Source: Streptomyces sp. NBC_00224 (GTDB lineage Bacteria > Actinomycetota > Actinomycetes > Streptomycetales > Streptomycetaceae). Taken from it: a stretch of DNA of 64,000 nt. Every line of letters begins with the position of its first letter. The stretch's first letter is position 1. The position numbers and the translations under genes were made by a program. This document shows, piece by piece, positions 18,042 through 27,304 of the stretch. Under the pieces are notes generated by a model. That model searched no databases. It was not told the DNA's origin and saw only the letters and a list, made by a program, of their open reading frames with translations. Location of the stretch: assembly GCF_041435195.1 (NCBI RefSeq), contig NZ_CP108106.1, positions 1,736,001 to 1,800,000 of the forward strand. Direction: 5' to 3'.

Positions 18042-20393
18042 ATGGGAGAGCGGTCTGCCGCGCCGACAGCGCCCGAGCTCGTCCTGGAGACCGACACCGG
18101 CTCCACGGTGATGAGTCCGAGCCGGGACTACCACGTCGGGCGCGACCCCCTCAGCGAGATCGTCATCGACGACGCCCGCGTCTCGTGGCACCACGCGGTG
18201 CTGCGCGTGGACGGCGGTCACTGGACGGTCGAGGACGAGGGCAGCACCAACGGGACGTACGCCGACGGCCGTCGCATCCACGAGTGGGGCGTGGGCCCCG
18301 GCAGCGTCATCCGGTTCGGCAGTCCGGCCGACGGCCCCCGCGCCGTCCTGGTGGGCCGCGCGCCGCCACCGGTGCGCGCCCCGGAGCGGCTGTCCGCCGT
18401 GTCCATGCCGTCCGCGACCGGCGCCTTCCGGCAGCCCACCTCGGTGCGGCCGCTGCCCACCCGTACCGTACGGATCGGCCGCGCCCCCGACAACGACCTG
18501 GTCGTCGACGATCTGGTCGTCTCGCGCCGGCACGCCGAACTGCGCGCCCACCCCGACGGCAGCTACGAGATCGTCGACCTCGGCAGCCACAACGGCACCT
18601 TCCTCAACGGCCAGCCCGTCGCCCGCGCCCGGGTCGCGTCCGGCGACATCGTCGGCGTCGGCCACTCGGCGTTCTGCCTGGTCGGGGACGAGCTCCGGGA
18701 GTACGTCGACACCGGCGAGGTCTCGCTCGACGTCCAGGACCTCACGGTCGCCGTCGACCGGGGCCGCAAGACGCTGCTCGACCAGGTGTCGTTCCCGGTC
18801 GGCGAGAAGTGCCTGCTGGCCGTGGTGGGACCGAGCGGCGCCGGCAAGTCCACCCTGCTCAACGCCCTGACCGGGCTGCGCCCCGCCGACCGGGGCACGG
18901 TCCTCTACGACGGCCGCGACCTCTACCGGGACTACGCGGAGCTGCGCCAGCGCATCGGGCTCGTCCCCCAGGACGACATCCTGCACGCCCAGCTCACCGT
19001 GCGCCGGGCGCTTGGCTACGCCGCCGAACTGCGCTTCCCGCAGGACACCGCCAAGTCCGAGCGCCGCGCCCGGGTCGACGAGGTGATCGGCGAGCTCGGT
19101 CTGGAGCAGCGCGCGGACCAGTCCATCCACAGCCTCTCCGGCGGCCAGCGCAAACGCGTGAGCGTCGCCCTGGAGCTGCTGACCAAGCCGTCGCTGCTCT
19201 TCCTCGACGAGCCCACCTCCGGGCTCGACCCGGGCATGGACCGCTCGGTGATGCACATGCTGCGCGGCCTCGCGGACGACGGCCGCACCGTCATCGTGGT
19301 CACCCACAGCGTCCTCAGCCTCGACGTCTGCGACCGGCTCCTCGTCCTGGCCCCCGGCGGGCACATCGCGTACTACGGACCGCCCCGCGACACCCTGGGC
19401 TTCTTCGGCTTCGGTGAGTGGCCGGAGGCGTTCGAGGCCTTCGAGCGGGACCGCGAGCGGGACTGGGCGGGCGAGTACGCCCAGTCGTCCTTCCACCAGC
19501 AGTACGTGGTCAGCTCCAGCGCCCAGCCGCACCTCAAGGAGGCCGCCGCCGCCCGGATCGTGGCCCCGCCGCCCAAGGCGCAGAGCTGGGGTGCCCAGCT
19601 GGGCACCCTGGTGCGCCGGTACGCGGCCGCGCTCGGCGCCGACCGGACCTTCCTCGCCATCATGATCGCGCTGCCCTTCGTGATGGGAGCCATGGCGCGT
19701 GCGCTGGCGGGCAGCAAGCTGACCCAGGAGACGGCGATGAACGCGCTGCTCATCCTGTGCGTCGGCGGTGTGCTCACCGGTGCGGCCAACGCCGTACGGG
19801 AGCTGGTCAAGGAGCGGGTGATCTACCAGCGCGAACGGGCCGTCGGCCTGTCCAGATCGGCGTATCTGATGTCCAAGGTGGTGGTCCTGGGGACGATCAC
19901 CGTGCTCCAGGCCGTCGTCCTGACACTGGTGGCGCTGTTCGGCGTGAACCTCAACGCGCCGGGCGGCAAGGGCGTGGTCATGCCACCGCTGGTGGAGATC
20001 ACGGTGGCGGTGGCCCTGCTCTCGTTCACGGCGATGATGCTCGGCCTGCTCGTCTCGGCGCTCGTGCGCAAGGAGGAGGTGACGATGCCACTCCTTGTGC
20101 TGCTCGCCATCGTCCAAGTGGTGTTCTGCGGAGCGCTGTTGAAGCTGCACGGCGTCCCGGGCATCGAGCAGCTGGCCTGGCTGATCCCCTCCCGGTGGGC
20201 GCTCGGCGGGATGGCGGGCACGATCGGGCTCTCCAGGATCGTGCCGGGCGAGCTGACGGGCGACCCGCTGTTCAAGCACGAGACGGGGGTGTGGCTGCTC
20301 AACATGGGCATGCTGGTCGCCCTGTCGGTGCTCTTCGGCTTCGCGGTCGCCCGGCTGCTGCGGCGGCACGAGCCCGCCGTGATGCGGAAGTAG
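18042..20393 (+). CDS. Double-FHA-domain ABC transporter (Rv1747-like)
   Basis: A 783-residue half-transporter. Two forkhead-associated domains come first: one around 25-100 with HVGRDP, SWHH and GSTNGT, and one around 142-205 with RIGRAP, SRRHAE and GSHNGT. These bind phosphothreonine peptides. An ABCG-type ATPase follows (Walker A GPSGAGKST at 263-271, signature LSGGQRKR, Walker B LLFLDEPTSGLDP), then an ABC-2 membrane domain with about six spans. The order matches M. tuberculosis Rv1747, whose partner kinase PknF sits next door; here a kinase lies two genes downstream. The Thr-containing linker at 123-142 is a likely phosphorylation site. Transported substrate unknown. Confidence 0.93.
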   Translation: MGERSAAPTAPELVLETDTGSTVMSPSRDYHVGRDPLSEIVIDDARVSWHHAVLRVDGGHWTVEDEGSTNGTYADGRRIHEWGVGPGSVIRFGSPADGPRAVLVGRAPPPVRAPERLSAVSMPSATGAFRQPTSVRPLPTRTVRIGRAPDNDLVVDDLVVSRRHAELRAHPDGSYEIVDLGSHNGTFLNGQPVARARVASGDIVGVGHSAFCLVGDELREYVDTGEVSLDVQDLTVAVDRGRKTLLDQVSFPVGEKCLLAVVGPSGAGKSTLLNALTGLRPADRGTVLYDGRDLYRDYAELRQRIGLVPQDDILHAQLTVRRALGYAAELRFPQDTAKSERRARVDEVIGELGLEQRADQSIHSLSGGQRKRVSVALELLTKPSLLFLDEPTSGLDPGMDRSVMHMLRGLADDGRTVIVVTHSVLSLDVCDRLLVLAPGGHIAYYGPPRDTLGFFGFGEWPEAFEAFERDRERDWAGEYAQSSFHQQYVVSSSAQPHLKEAAAARIVAPPPKAQSWGAQLGTLVRRYAAALGADRTFLAIMIALPFVMGAMARALAGSKLTQETAMNALLILCVGGVLTGAANAVRELVKERVIYQRERAVGLSRSAYLMSKVVVLGTITVLQAVVLTLVALFGVNLNAPGGKGVVMPPLVEITVAVALLSFTAMMLGLLVSALVRKEEVTMPLLVLLAIVQVVFCGALLKLHGVPGIEQLAWLIPSRWALGGMAGTIGLSRIVPGELTGDPLFKHETGVWLLNMGMLVALSVLFGFAVARLLRRHEPAVMRK

Positions 20394-20402
20394 GCGGCCG
20401 CG

Positions 20403-21053
20403 ATGAGCGCTCCCGTGGACTTCCGTCCCACCCATGTCGTCCCTCCGGGCGGACTGGCCGCCTGGGAGAGCCCGGACACCGGGCGGCCCACGGTGCCGCT
20501 GGACGCGCTGCTGCCGGTGCAGCTGATCGACCGGCGGGGCGACTGGGCCCGGATCCTGTGCGCCAACGCCTGGTCGGCGTGGGTCGACGGCCGCCTCCTG
20601 GTCACCGTTCCGCAGGGGCCTCCGGTGCCGGGCGCGCCCCTGGCCCGCACGGCCGACCCGCGCCCGCTCCTCTCCCGCGTCCAGGACATGCTGAACCGCT
20701 ACCGCAGCGCGGCGGAGGACCTGGCCGCGGGCCATCTCGACGGCGAGGCGTTCCGGCAGCACACCCAGGGGCTGCGAGCCGGGATGGTCGTCGACGGCGA
20801 GGCGGTGTGGCTGTACGACGCGGAGCACGAGCGGTGGGTGTACTGCGACGGGACGCGGCTGAGCACGTTCGCGGCGTCCGGGCAGCCGTCCGGTGCGCGC
20901 ACGAGCGCGGTGTCTTCCGCCGACGACGGGCTTCCTCCGGCCGGAGGCTCCGGCGCGGCCCCGGCCGACGCGACCCGGGTGGTCGGCCCGAACGGCGAGG
21001 CGCCGCGGCCCGGGGCCGTCGACGGCGCCCGCGCGTGGCCCGGTGACGCCTGA
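20403..21053 (+). CDS. SH3-like-domain protein in FHA-ABC/kinase operon
   Basis: A 216-residue soluble protein, not assigned to a family with confidence. Residues about 10-65 (GGLAAWESPDTGRP, VQLIDRRGDWARILCANAWSAWVDGRLL) have the strand pattern of a bacterial SH3-like domain. A helical segment (LLSRVQDMLNRYRSAAEDLAAGHLDGEAF) and a second beta-rich part with two tryptophans follow. The last 60 residues are disordered, Pro/Ala-rich and contain DATRVV, a candidate phosphothreonine for the FHA domains next door. It sits 9 bp after the transporter gene and overlaps the kinase gene by one base. Confidence 0.75.
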   Translation: MSAPVDFRPTHVVPPGGLAAWESPDTGRPTVPLDALLPVQLIDRRGDWARILCANAWSAWVDGRLLVTVPQGPPVPGAPLARTADPRPLLSRVQDMLNRYRSAAEDLAAGHLDGEAFRQHTQGLRAGMVVDGEAVWLYDAEHERWVYCDGTRLSTFAASGQPSGARTSAVSSADDGLPPAGGSGAAPADATRVVGPNGEAPRPGAVDGARAWPGDA

Positions 21054-22051
21054 TGGCACCCGAGAGCGACCTGTACACCGGGCGCCCCTCCGACCTCGTC
21101 GGGCGGCGGATCGCCGGGTACCGGATCGAGCGGGAGATCGGGCGCGGCGGGATGGCCGTGGTGTACCGGGCCCGTGACCTGCGCCTGGAACGGACGGTCG
21201 CGCTGAAGCTGCTCGCCCCCGAACTCGCCCGCAACGACACCTTCCGGCAGCGCTTCACCCACGAGTCGCGGGTGGCCGCCGCGATCGACCACCCGCACAT
21301 CGTGCCGGTCTTCGAGGCCGGGGAGACCGACGGCGTCCTGTACATCGCCATGCGGTACGTCGCCGGGCGCGATCTGCGGGCGCTGCTCGACCAGGAGGGT
21401 CCGCTGCCGGTCGCCACGGCGGCCAGGATCGCGGCCCAGGTGGCGTCCGCGCTGGACGCCGCCCATGAGCACGACCTCGTACACCGGGACGTGAAGCCGG
21501 GCAACATCCTGGTGGCCCAGGGCACGGACAGCGACCACCCCGAGCACGTCTACCTCACCGACTTCGGACTGACGAAGAAGTCGCTGTCGCTGACCGGGTT
21601 CACCACGGTCGGCCAGTTCGTCGGCACGCTCGACTACGTAGCGCCGGAACAGATCTCCGGACGCCCGGTGGACGGCCGCTGCGACGTCTACAGCCTCGCG
21701 TGCGTGGTCTACGAGACGATGGCGGGCGCCCCGCCGTTCCAGCGCGACGACGACATGGCGCTGCTGTGGGCCCACCAGTACGACCAGCCGCCGCCGCTGA
21801 CCGAGAAGCGCCCCGACATCGCGGCCGGGGTCGACGACGTCATGGCGAAGGCGCTGGCCAAGAGCCCGGACGACCGGTACGACTCGTGCCTGGCATTCGT
21901 GGCCGCACTGCGCGCGGCGGCCAAGGGCGTGGGGCCGGAAGGGCATCCCCCGACGCGGGTGGATCTGCGGGTGATCGGCGCCCCGGAGCCGCCCCGCCCG
22001 CCGCCCGAGCCGCCGGAGTGGGCGCGGCCGGTGTTCCCGGGGGTGAGGTGA
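21053..22051 (+). CDS. Soluble Ser/Thr protein kinase (Pkn type)
   Basis: A 332-residue eukaryotic-like kinase. The glycine loop is GRGGMAVVY, the ATP lysine is K52 in VALKLL, the catalytic loop is HRDVKPGN (Asp146), DFG is at 170-172, the activation loop is SLSLTGFTTVGQ, and YVAPEQ closes it. Unlike PknA/B it has no transmembrane helix or PASTA repeats, only a Pro-rich tail, so it is probably cytosolic. TGATG coupling to the SH3-like gene and the double-FHA transporter upstream suggest it phosphorylates and regulates the transporter. Confidence 0.95.
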   Translation: MAPESDLYTGRPSDLVGRRIAGYRIEREIGRGGMAVVYRARDLRLERTVALKLLAPELARNDTFRQRFTHESRVAAAIDHPHIVPVFEAGETDGVLYIAMRYVAGRDLRALLDQEGPLPVATAARIAAQVASALDAAHEHDLVHRDVKPGNILVAQGTDSDHPEHVYLTDFGLTKKSLSLTGFTTVGQFVGTLDYVAPEQISGRPVDGRCDVYSLACVVYETMAGAPPFQRDDDMALLWAHQYDQPPPLTEKRPDIAAGVDDVMAKALAKSPDDRYDSCLAFVAALRAAAKGVGPEGHPPTRVDLRVIGAPEPPRPPPEPPEWARPVFPGVR

Positions 22052-22088
22052 GGGCGGGGGGGCGGACGCACGGTTTTCCTCGCGCCGG

Positions 22089-23411
22089 TCAGCCGGACGG
22101 CCCTTCGGGACTCTCGGCCGGCGCCCGGTCCCCCTCCGGCTCCACCTCCCCGCGCCGCCGCACGCGCCGGGCGAGCAGACTGCCGAGGAAGCCCGCGACC
22201 AGCCCCCACAGCACGGCGAAGCCCAGCCCCGTCCACAGGCGCGGCTTGAGGGACACCTGGCCGGAGAGGCCGCCGCCGATGTCTCCGATGCCGAGCAGCG
22301 AAAGCCCGTAGTGCGCGGAGATCCGGGCGAGCAGAGAGACGGCCAGCACGGTGAGGGCGAGCGCGAGGGCCATGTGCAGGGCGTGCTGCCACGCCCGTAC
22401 CCGGGCGGGTGACCGGGCCGCCATGACGAACGCGGCGGCCGGCACCAGCACCGCGGCGACCACGAGCAGCCACCACACCCGCCCGTCGTAGTCCGCGAGA
22501 GTGCTCAGATTGAGGGTGGAGAGGTCGGGCGTACGCAGCACCTGGTCCAGTACGTGCGGCATGGGCAGCCCGAACGGCCCGTCCACCCGGCCCTCCCAGG
22601 AGGCGCCGAGCCCGAGCGTGAAGGCCAGCCAGACGAGGTTCGGCAGGCCGAGCAGGATCACGGCGAAGGTCTCGGCCGTGTGTCCCTTGACCACCGCGAC
22701 GACGAGTCCCACCACGATGCCCAGCGCCACATACGCCAGCAGCAGCACGACCATCGCGAAGGCGGCCGGGCGTACCGACTCCTGGAAACGCAGCAGCCGG
22801 GCGGGCAGCGGGGCCTTGCGGGAGACCACCAGGGCGAGGAAGAGCAGTCCGGCGAGCCAGAGCAGCCCGAAGAGCAGGGTGAGCGGCACATCGGTCTCGA
22901 ACCCGACTTTGGGCGAGGCGCCCAGCAGATCCCCGACGTCGCCGATGGCCCCGTTCCCGAGCCCGATGGCGAACTGCTTGCGGGCGAGGAACGAGAGGCC
23001 GAGGAGCGCAAGCAGCCACAGGACGGCCACCCGGGCGGCCCAGGCCGCCAGTTCGCGGGCGCTCGCCACGGCCCGGTGCCGCAGCGGCCGCAGGAACCCG
23101 ACGGCGACGAGCAGCGCGCCGACGAGCGTGACGGAGAGCGGGAGCACGGCCAGATCGGCGTTGGTCTCGCCGATCACACCGGCGTCGCCCTTGATGTCGA
23201 CGGAGCCGCCGACCGCCATGACGACGACGGCCGCGACGACCTGGGGGAAGGCGTTGTCGGGCAGGTCCGCCGCACCGGCCGCGAGCAGCCCGAGAGCGGC
23301 GACGACGGCCATGGCGATCAGACCGGTCAGCACCGCCACGAGGGCCTCGACCCAGCCGTGGCGGGCGCGTCGCGGTCCCGCGGGCGAATCGGGGGGTTTG
23401 TCCTGGCTCAC
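22089..23411 (-). CDS. Streptophobe-family integral membrane protein
   Basis: A 440-residue polytopic protein, with about ten hydrophobic segments separated by short loops and a charged C-terminal tail. The N-terminal GWVEALVAVLTGLIAMAVVAALGL followed by the VVVMAVGGSVDIKG segment is typical of the streptophobe family found almost only in Streptomyces and relatives. No catalytic or transport motif is recognisable. The start is GTG at 23411. It converges on the kinase gene with 37 bp between them. Confidence 0.85.
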   Translation of the reverse strand: MSQDKPPDSPAGPRRARHGWVEALVAVLTGLIAMAVVAALGLLAAGAADLPDNAFPQVVAAVVVMAVGGSVDIKGDAGVIGETNADLAVLPLSVTLVGALLVAVGFLRPLRHRAVASARELAAWAARVAVLWLLALLGLSFLARKQFAIGLGNGAIGDVGDLLGASPKVGFETDVPLTLLFGLLWLAGLLFLALVVSRKAPLPARLLRFQESVRPAAFAMVVLLLAYVALGIVVGLVVAVVKGHTAETFAVILLGLPNLVWLAFTLGLGASWEGRVDGPFGLPMPHVLDQVLRTPDLSTLNLSTLADYDGRVWWLLVVAAVLVPAAAFVMAARSPARVRAWQHALHMALALALTVLAVSLLARISAHYGLSLLGIGDIGGGLSGQVSLKPRLWTGLGFAVLWGLVAGFLGSLLARRVRRRGEVEPEGDRAPAESPEGPSG

Positions 23412-23666
23412 GCTGTCACGCTAAGCAGCGCCGGGGCGGTCCGCCCGTCGTGGGGGGCCGACCGCGTCAGCTTGCGGGGCCGCCGGGGCCCGGGCACACA
23501 ATGGGCAGGTCGAGGACGTACCGGACTCGTCGCGCAAAACGGACGAGCCGGACCGCCCCGCGCACAGCCGTTCCCCACCGCGCCGCGGCGGGCACACGGT
23601 TCCGCGGGTCTCCTCGGCCGAGTGCCCCGCACCCCCGCGGGACCCCAACGCCGGGAAGAAGAGCTC

Positions 23667-24968
23667 GTGAGCGTCGAACCTCCCCCGTCCGGCCGCCCCA
23701 CCGGCCCCCCGTCCGGCCCCCTCTCGGACCCCTCGCAGCCCGGCCCGCCGACGGGCCCGCCGAGCGGCGGCGGCAAGGGCGGTACGGGCCGGGGCGACGG
23801 AAGCGAGGGCGGCGGCCGGAGCGGGGGCGGCCACGACGAGACGATCGCGGTCGGTACGGGCGAGGGCGGCGGGCCGTCGGGCCCAGGGGGTACGGGTGGC
23901 CCCGGCGGCGGAGGCGGACCCTCCGGGTCCGGCGGAGGCTCCGGCGGTGGCCCCGGCGACCAGGGCTCCGGCAAGGGCCCGGGCGACGGCTCCACCCCCG
24001 GCAAGGACGGCGGCCCCGCCCGCCCGTGGTGGCGCTCGGCCCCCCGTATCGCCCTCACCACCGGCGCGATCGTGGCGGCCGTGGCGCTCATCCTCGTCTT
24101 CACCCGCCCCGACGGCTCGTCCGGCAAGAAGGGCGCGGGCAGCGAGGTCTTCCTCCAGGCGGCGGGCAAGGACGGCCCGGAGCCCTTCACCCCGTCGAGC
24201 GCGCGTCACAGCTCCCCGCCCCCGTCCCCGCCGTCCCTGCCCAGCGCGTCGGCGCCGGCCTCGGCCAATGTGACGCGCGGCGTGGACGGTTCGGCCCCCG
24301 GCCTCTACGGCGGTACGCGGAACAAGGCGAGCTGCGACGTGGAGAAGCAGATCGGCGCGCTGGGGGCGGACCCGGCGAAGAACAAGGCGTTCGCGTCCGT
24401 CCTGGGCATCGGCCCCGACACCGTGCCCACGTATCTGCGCGCCCTCACCCCCGTACAGCTCCGCGTCGACACCCGGGTGACCAACCACGGCTTCCGTAAC
24501 GGTTCCGCGAGCTCCTATCAGGCCGTTCTGCAGGCCGGTACGGCCGTGCTCGTGGACGACCGGGGTGTGCCGAGGGTGCGCTGCGCCTGCGGGAACCCGC
24601 TGATGCCGCCGGTCGCCCAGCAGGGCACGCCCAAACCGACGGGTGACGCGTGGCCCGCGTACCGGCCGTCGAACGTGGCCGTCGTCGCCCCCGCCACCCA
24701 TGTGGTCGACACGTTCGTCATGTTCGACCCGGACCGCGACGAGTGGTTCTCGCGCCCCAAGGGCGACACGGGCGCGGGCGACAAGAAGACCCCGCCGCCG
24801 GGGCAGTCGGAGCCGTACAGCTCGTCGCCCACCACCGGCGAGTCCGCGCGGTCCGAGTCCCCTTCCTCTTCCTCGCAGGCCCCGGCAACGTCGGCGCCGC
24901 AGCCGGAGACCTCGACCCCGTACGCGCCGGCGACGAGCACCGCGCCCTCGGCACCGGGCGGTTACTGA
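23667..24968 (+). CDS. Gly/Pro-rich membrane-anchored protein (DUF6777-like)
   Basis: A 433-residue protein in three parts. Residues 1-125 are a low-complexity Gly/Pro/Ser-rich cytoplasmic region. A single membrane span (IALTTGAIVAAVALILVF) lies near 130-147, and the exterior domain follows. That domain includes EVFLQAAGKDGPEPFTPS, CDVEKQIGALGADPAKNKAF and RCACGNPL with several cysteines, and ends in a Ser/Pro/Thr-rich tail. I recall this arrangement as the DUF6777 family, with moderate confidence; function unknown. The GTG start at 23667 follows GAAGAAGAG. Confidence 0.72.
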   Translation: MSVEPPPSGRPTGPPSGPLSDPSQPGPPTGPPSGGGKGGTGRGDGSEGGGRSGGGHDETIAVGTGEGGGPSGPGGTGGPGGGGGPSGSGGGSGGGPGDQGSGKGPGDGSTPGKDGGPARPWWRSAPRIALTTGAIVAAVALILVFTRPDGSSGKKGAGSEVFLQAAGKDGPEPFTPSSARHSSPPPSPPSLPSASAPASANVTRGVDGSAPGLYGGTRNKASCDVEKQIGALGADPAKNKAFASVLGIGPDTVPTYLRALTPVQLRVDTRVTNHGFRNGSASSYQAVLQAGTAVLVDDRGVPRVRCACGNPLMPPVAQQGTPKPTGDAWPAYRPSNVAVVAPATHVVDTFVMFDPDRDEWFSRPKGDTGAGDKKTPPPGQSEPYSSSPTTGESARSESPSSSSQAPATSAPQPETSTPYAPATSTAPSAPGGY

Positions 24969-25197
24969 CCCGGGGACCCGCCCTCATAGGGCAGGTCGCG
25001 GGCGCCCGGCAATCCCCTTATAGAGTGCCGGTCCACTCCCGGGTGATTCGAACTACGGATCACGGGCGCCCAGTCCAGCCGCCACAACGTTTCGCCTCGG
25101 CAGTCGAACTTTTTCTCGACGGCTCGGCCGTGACGTCGCGCTGATCAGCAGCGTTGTACGTACGTCAGGTCCCGCAACCGCCGTCCGAGGAGTCGCC

Positions 25198-25269
25198 ATG
25201 GATGCCCGTACCCACGTCGTAGACGTTCATCTGGTGTTCGATCAGGCGGACCTGGGAAGGCGGGCATGA
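25198..25269 (+). CDS. 23-codon ORF coupled to ABC exporter gene
   Basis: A short ATG frame with a strong GAGGAG site 5 nt upstream encodes MDARTHVVDVHLVFDQADLG followed by RRA. It stops in an ATGA overlap with the exporter start. HVVDVHLVF followed by LGRRA resembles the first strand of a Nudix hydrolase, so this may be a decayed Nudix 5' end now acting as a translational leader. A tiny peptide product exported by the transporter is less likely, as there is no Cys/Ser/Thr-rich core. Confidence 0.45.
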   Translation: MDARTHVVDVHLVFDQADLGRRA

Positions 25270-27149
25270 GCAGCGAAGCCACACCGTCGGCACCCCCGGT
25301 GCCGCCGCCCCCGCCCACCGAGATCACGTTCGCGGGGCACTACAGGAAGAACCCGCTCGGCGGGGCCTCGTTCCGGCAGATGTGCGGGCGGCTGCCGTCC
25401 GTGCTGGGGCAGACCTGCCGGATGGCGTGGCGGATCGACCGGGGCTCGGTCCTCCTGCTGCTGGTCTGCCAGATCGTGATCGGGCTCGCGGCGGCGGTGC
25501 TGCTCGGCGCCACCTCCCGGGCCATGGCGCCGATCCTGGGCGAGGGCCGGGCGGCCGACCGGATCGACGCGGCGTTGCCGGCGCTGGTGGTCATCGCCGT
25601 CGCGGTCGGCGTCGCGCGCCTGACGTCCGCGCTCGCGTCGTACGCGGAGGGCAGGATCAGCCCGCTGCTGACGACGGCGGCCGACGCCGACATGGTCGAG
25701 GCGGTGTGCCGCGTGGAGGTGGCCGCGTACGGCGAGGAGGGCTTCGCGGACCGCCAGGAGGCGGCCGAAATGGGCGTGATGCGCACCAACTTGATGGTGC
25801 GCGACGCCCAGCAGTTCATGGCGGCGGTGATCCGCATGGCCGCCGCGGCGGGCGTCCTCACGGTGCTGCACCCGCTGATGCTCGCCCTGCTCGTGCTCGC
25901 CGTCCTGCCCGCGGGCGCGGGCGCCGTGATGTCGGCGCGGGTCGACTACGAGACGCACTACGCCAATGTGGGCGACCGCAATGTGCGCGGGATGATGCGC
26001 TGGTGGGCGACGACGCCCAAGCTCGCGGACGAGGTGCGGGCGAACGGCATGACCGGCTATCTGATGTTCTGGTACCGCTCCCTGTCCGAGCGCATCGACC
26101 GCCGCACCCTCGCGATGGCACCCCGGCTGCTGCGGATCGCCCTGGCCACCTCGGTGCTCGGCGGCGCCTTCCTCCTCGCCACCTGGGCCACCCTGGCCTG
26201 GCTGGCCGTATCCGGCCGGGTCGAACTGGGCGTCGCGGCGACGGCGGTGGTCGCGGTGCAGAGCTCGCTGAGCGCCCTGTCGCAGGTCGTCGTGTACGGG
26301 GCGGCGATGTTCCACACCAGCCTGTACCTGGCGGACATGCGCACGTTCCTCGACTTCGCCGCCGAACGCGCCCCGAAGAGAGGCAAGTTGGCCGCACCCG
26401 CGCGACCCGAGGAAATCCGCCTCGACGAGGTCGTCTACCAGTACCCCAACAAGGCGGCGCCCGCCGTGAACCGGGTCTCGCTCACCCTGCGCCGGGGCGA
26501 GGTCGTCGCGGTGGTCGGCGAGAACGGCTCGGGAAAATCCACCCTCACCCGTCTGATCACCGGCCTCTATCTGCCCGACAAGGGCCGGGTGACCTGGGAC
26601 GGCGTCGACGTGGCGGCCGCCGACCCGGAGACGGTGTGGCGCCGCACCGGCCTGGTCCCGCAGTTCTTCGGCCAATGGCCGCTGGCCGTACGGGAGAACG
26701 TCACCCTGGGCCAGCCGCGCACCCACCACGACGCGCCCGTCTGGGACTCCGTGGACGCGGTCGGGATGCGCACGGCGGTGGAGGACCTGCCGCACGGCCT
26801 CGACACCCTGCTGGCGCGCGAACTGTGGGGCGGCAGCGAGCTCTCCGGCGGCCAGTGGCAGCGCATCGCCTGCTCCCGCGCGCTCTACCGCCGCCCACCG
26901 GTCCTGATCCTGGACGAGCCGACGTCGGAGATGGACGCGCGCGGCGAGCACCGGATGTTCACGGTCCTCAAGGACATGGCCCGCGACCGCATCACGATCG
27001 TGGTCACCCACCGCATCGAGAACACCCGTATGGCGGACCGGATCGTGGTGATGGAACACGGCCGCATCACCGAACAGGGCACATACGAGGACCTGTTGCA
27101 CTCGGGGGGCCTGTTCAGCGAATTGCACGCGCTGTCGCAGGACCGGTAG
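25266..27149 (+). CDS. ABC exporter, fused membrane and ATPase domains
   Basis: A 627-residue type I half-exporter. Six membrane spans (about 60-360) precede a nucleotide-binding domain with Walker A GENGSGKST, Q-loop PQFFGQWPLAVRENV, signature LSGGQWQR and Walker B LILDEPTSEMDARGE. The E in the Walker B follows D as needed for hydrolysis. The first 25 residues are Pro-rich and cytosolic. The protein is probably a homodimer and the substrate is unknown; relatives occur beside RiPP genes but none is visible here. The gene overlaps the preceding 23-codon ORF by 4 bp, suggesting its translation is coupled. Confidence 0.9.
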   Translation: MSSEATPSAPPVPPPPPTEITFAGHYRKNPLGGASFRQMCGRLPSVLGQTCRMAWRIDRGSVLLLLVCQIVIGLAAAVLLGATSRAMAPILGEGRAADRIDAALPALVVIAVAVGVARLTSALASYAEGRISPLLTTAADADMVEAVCRVEVAAYGEEGFADRQEAAEMGVMRTNLMVRDAQQFMAAVIRMAAAAGVLTVLHPLMLALLVLAVLPAGAGAVMSARVDYETHYANVGDRNVRGMMRWWATTPKLADEVRANGMTGYLMFWYRSLSERIDRRTLAMAPRLLRIALATSVLGGAFLLATWATLAWLAVSGRVELGVAATAVVAVQSSLSALSQVVVYGAAMFHTSLYLADMRTFLDFAAERAPKRGKLAAPARPEEIRLDEVVYQYPNKAAPAVNRVSLTLRRGEVVAVVGENGSGKSTLTRLITGLYLPDKGRVTWDGVDVAAADPETVWRRTGLVPQFFGQWPLAVRENVTLGQPRTHHDAPVWDSVDAVGMRTAVEDLPHGLDTLLARELWGGSELSGGQWQRIACSRALYRRPPVLILDEPTSEMDARGEHRMFTVLKDMARDRITIVVTHRIENTRMADRIVVMEHGRITEQGTYEDLLHSGGLFSELHALSQDR

Positions 27150-27189
27150 ACCACGAGGTTTTCGAACGACCTGACGGAGAGGGGCTGAC

Positions 27190-27217
27190 GGGCGCGCGGC
27201 CCGGCCGCCGCGCGCCC
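27190..27217 (+). terminator. GC-rich hairpin after ABC exporter
   Basis: GGGCGCGCGG and CCGCGCGCCC pair perfectly around an 8-nt loop, 40 bp beyond the exporter stop. Confidence 0.7.
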
Positions 27218-27304
27218 GCCGCGTGAGAGACTGCGGCACCTGTATGTCATGAACAGGCCATTCACGCATCGTCCGCGGTGCGCAAGGAGAAGGGCGACGA
27301 CGCC

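Noticed and set aside
23667..24060. Collagen-like or PE_PGRS-like repeat protein
   Set aside because: The Gly/Pro-rich region has no regular GXY or PGRS periodicity and is followed by a normal membrane span and a folded exterior domain.
25030..25065. tRNA-like T-loop sequence (GATTCGAAC)
   Set aside because: The flanking bases do not form a T-stem, and no acceptor, D or anticodon arm can be drawn around it.
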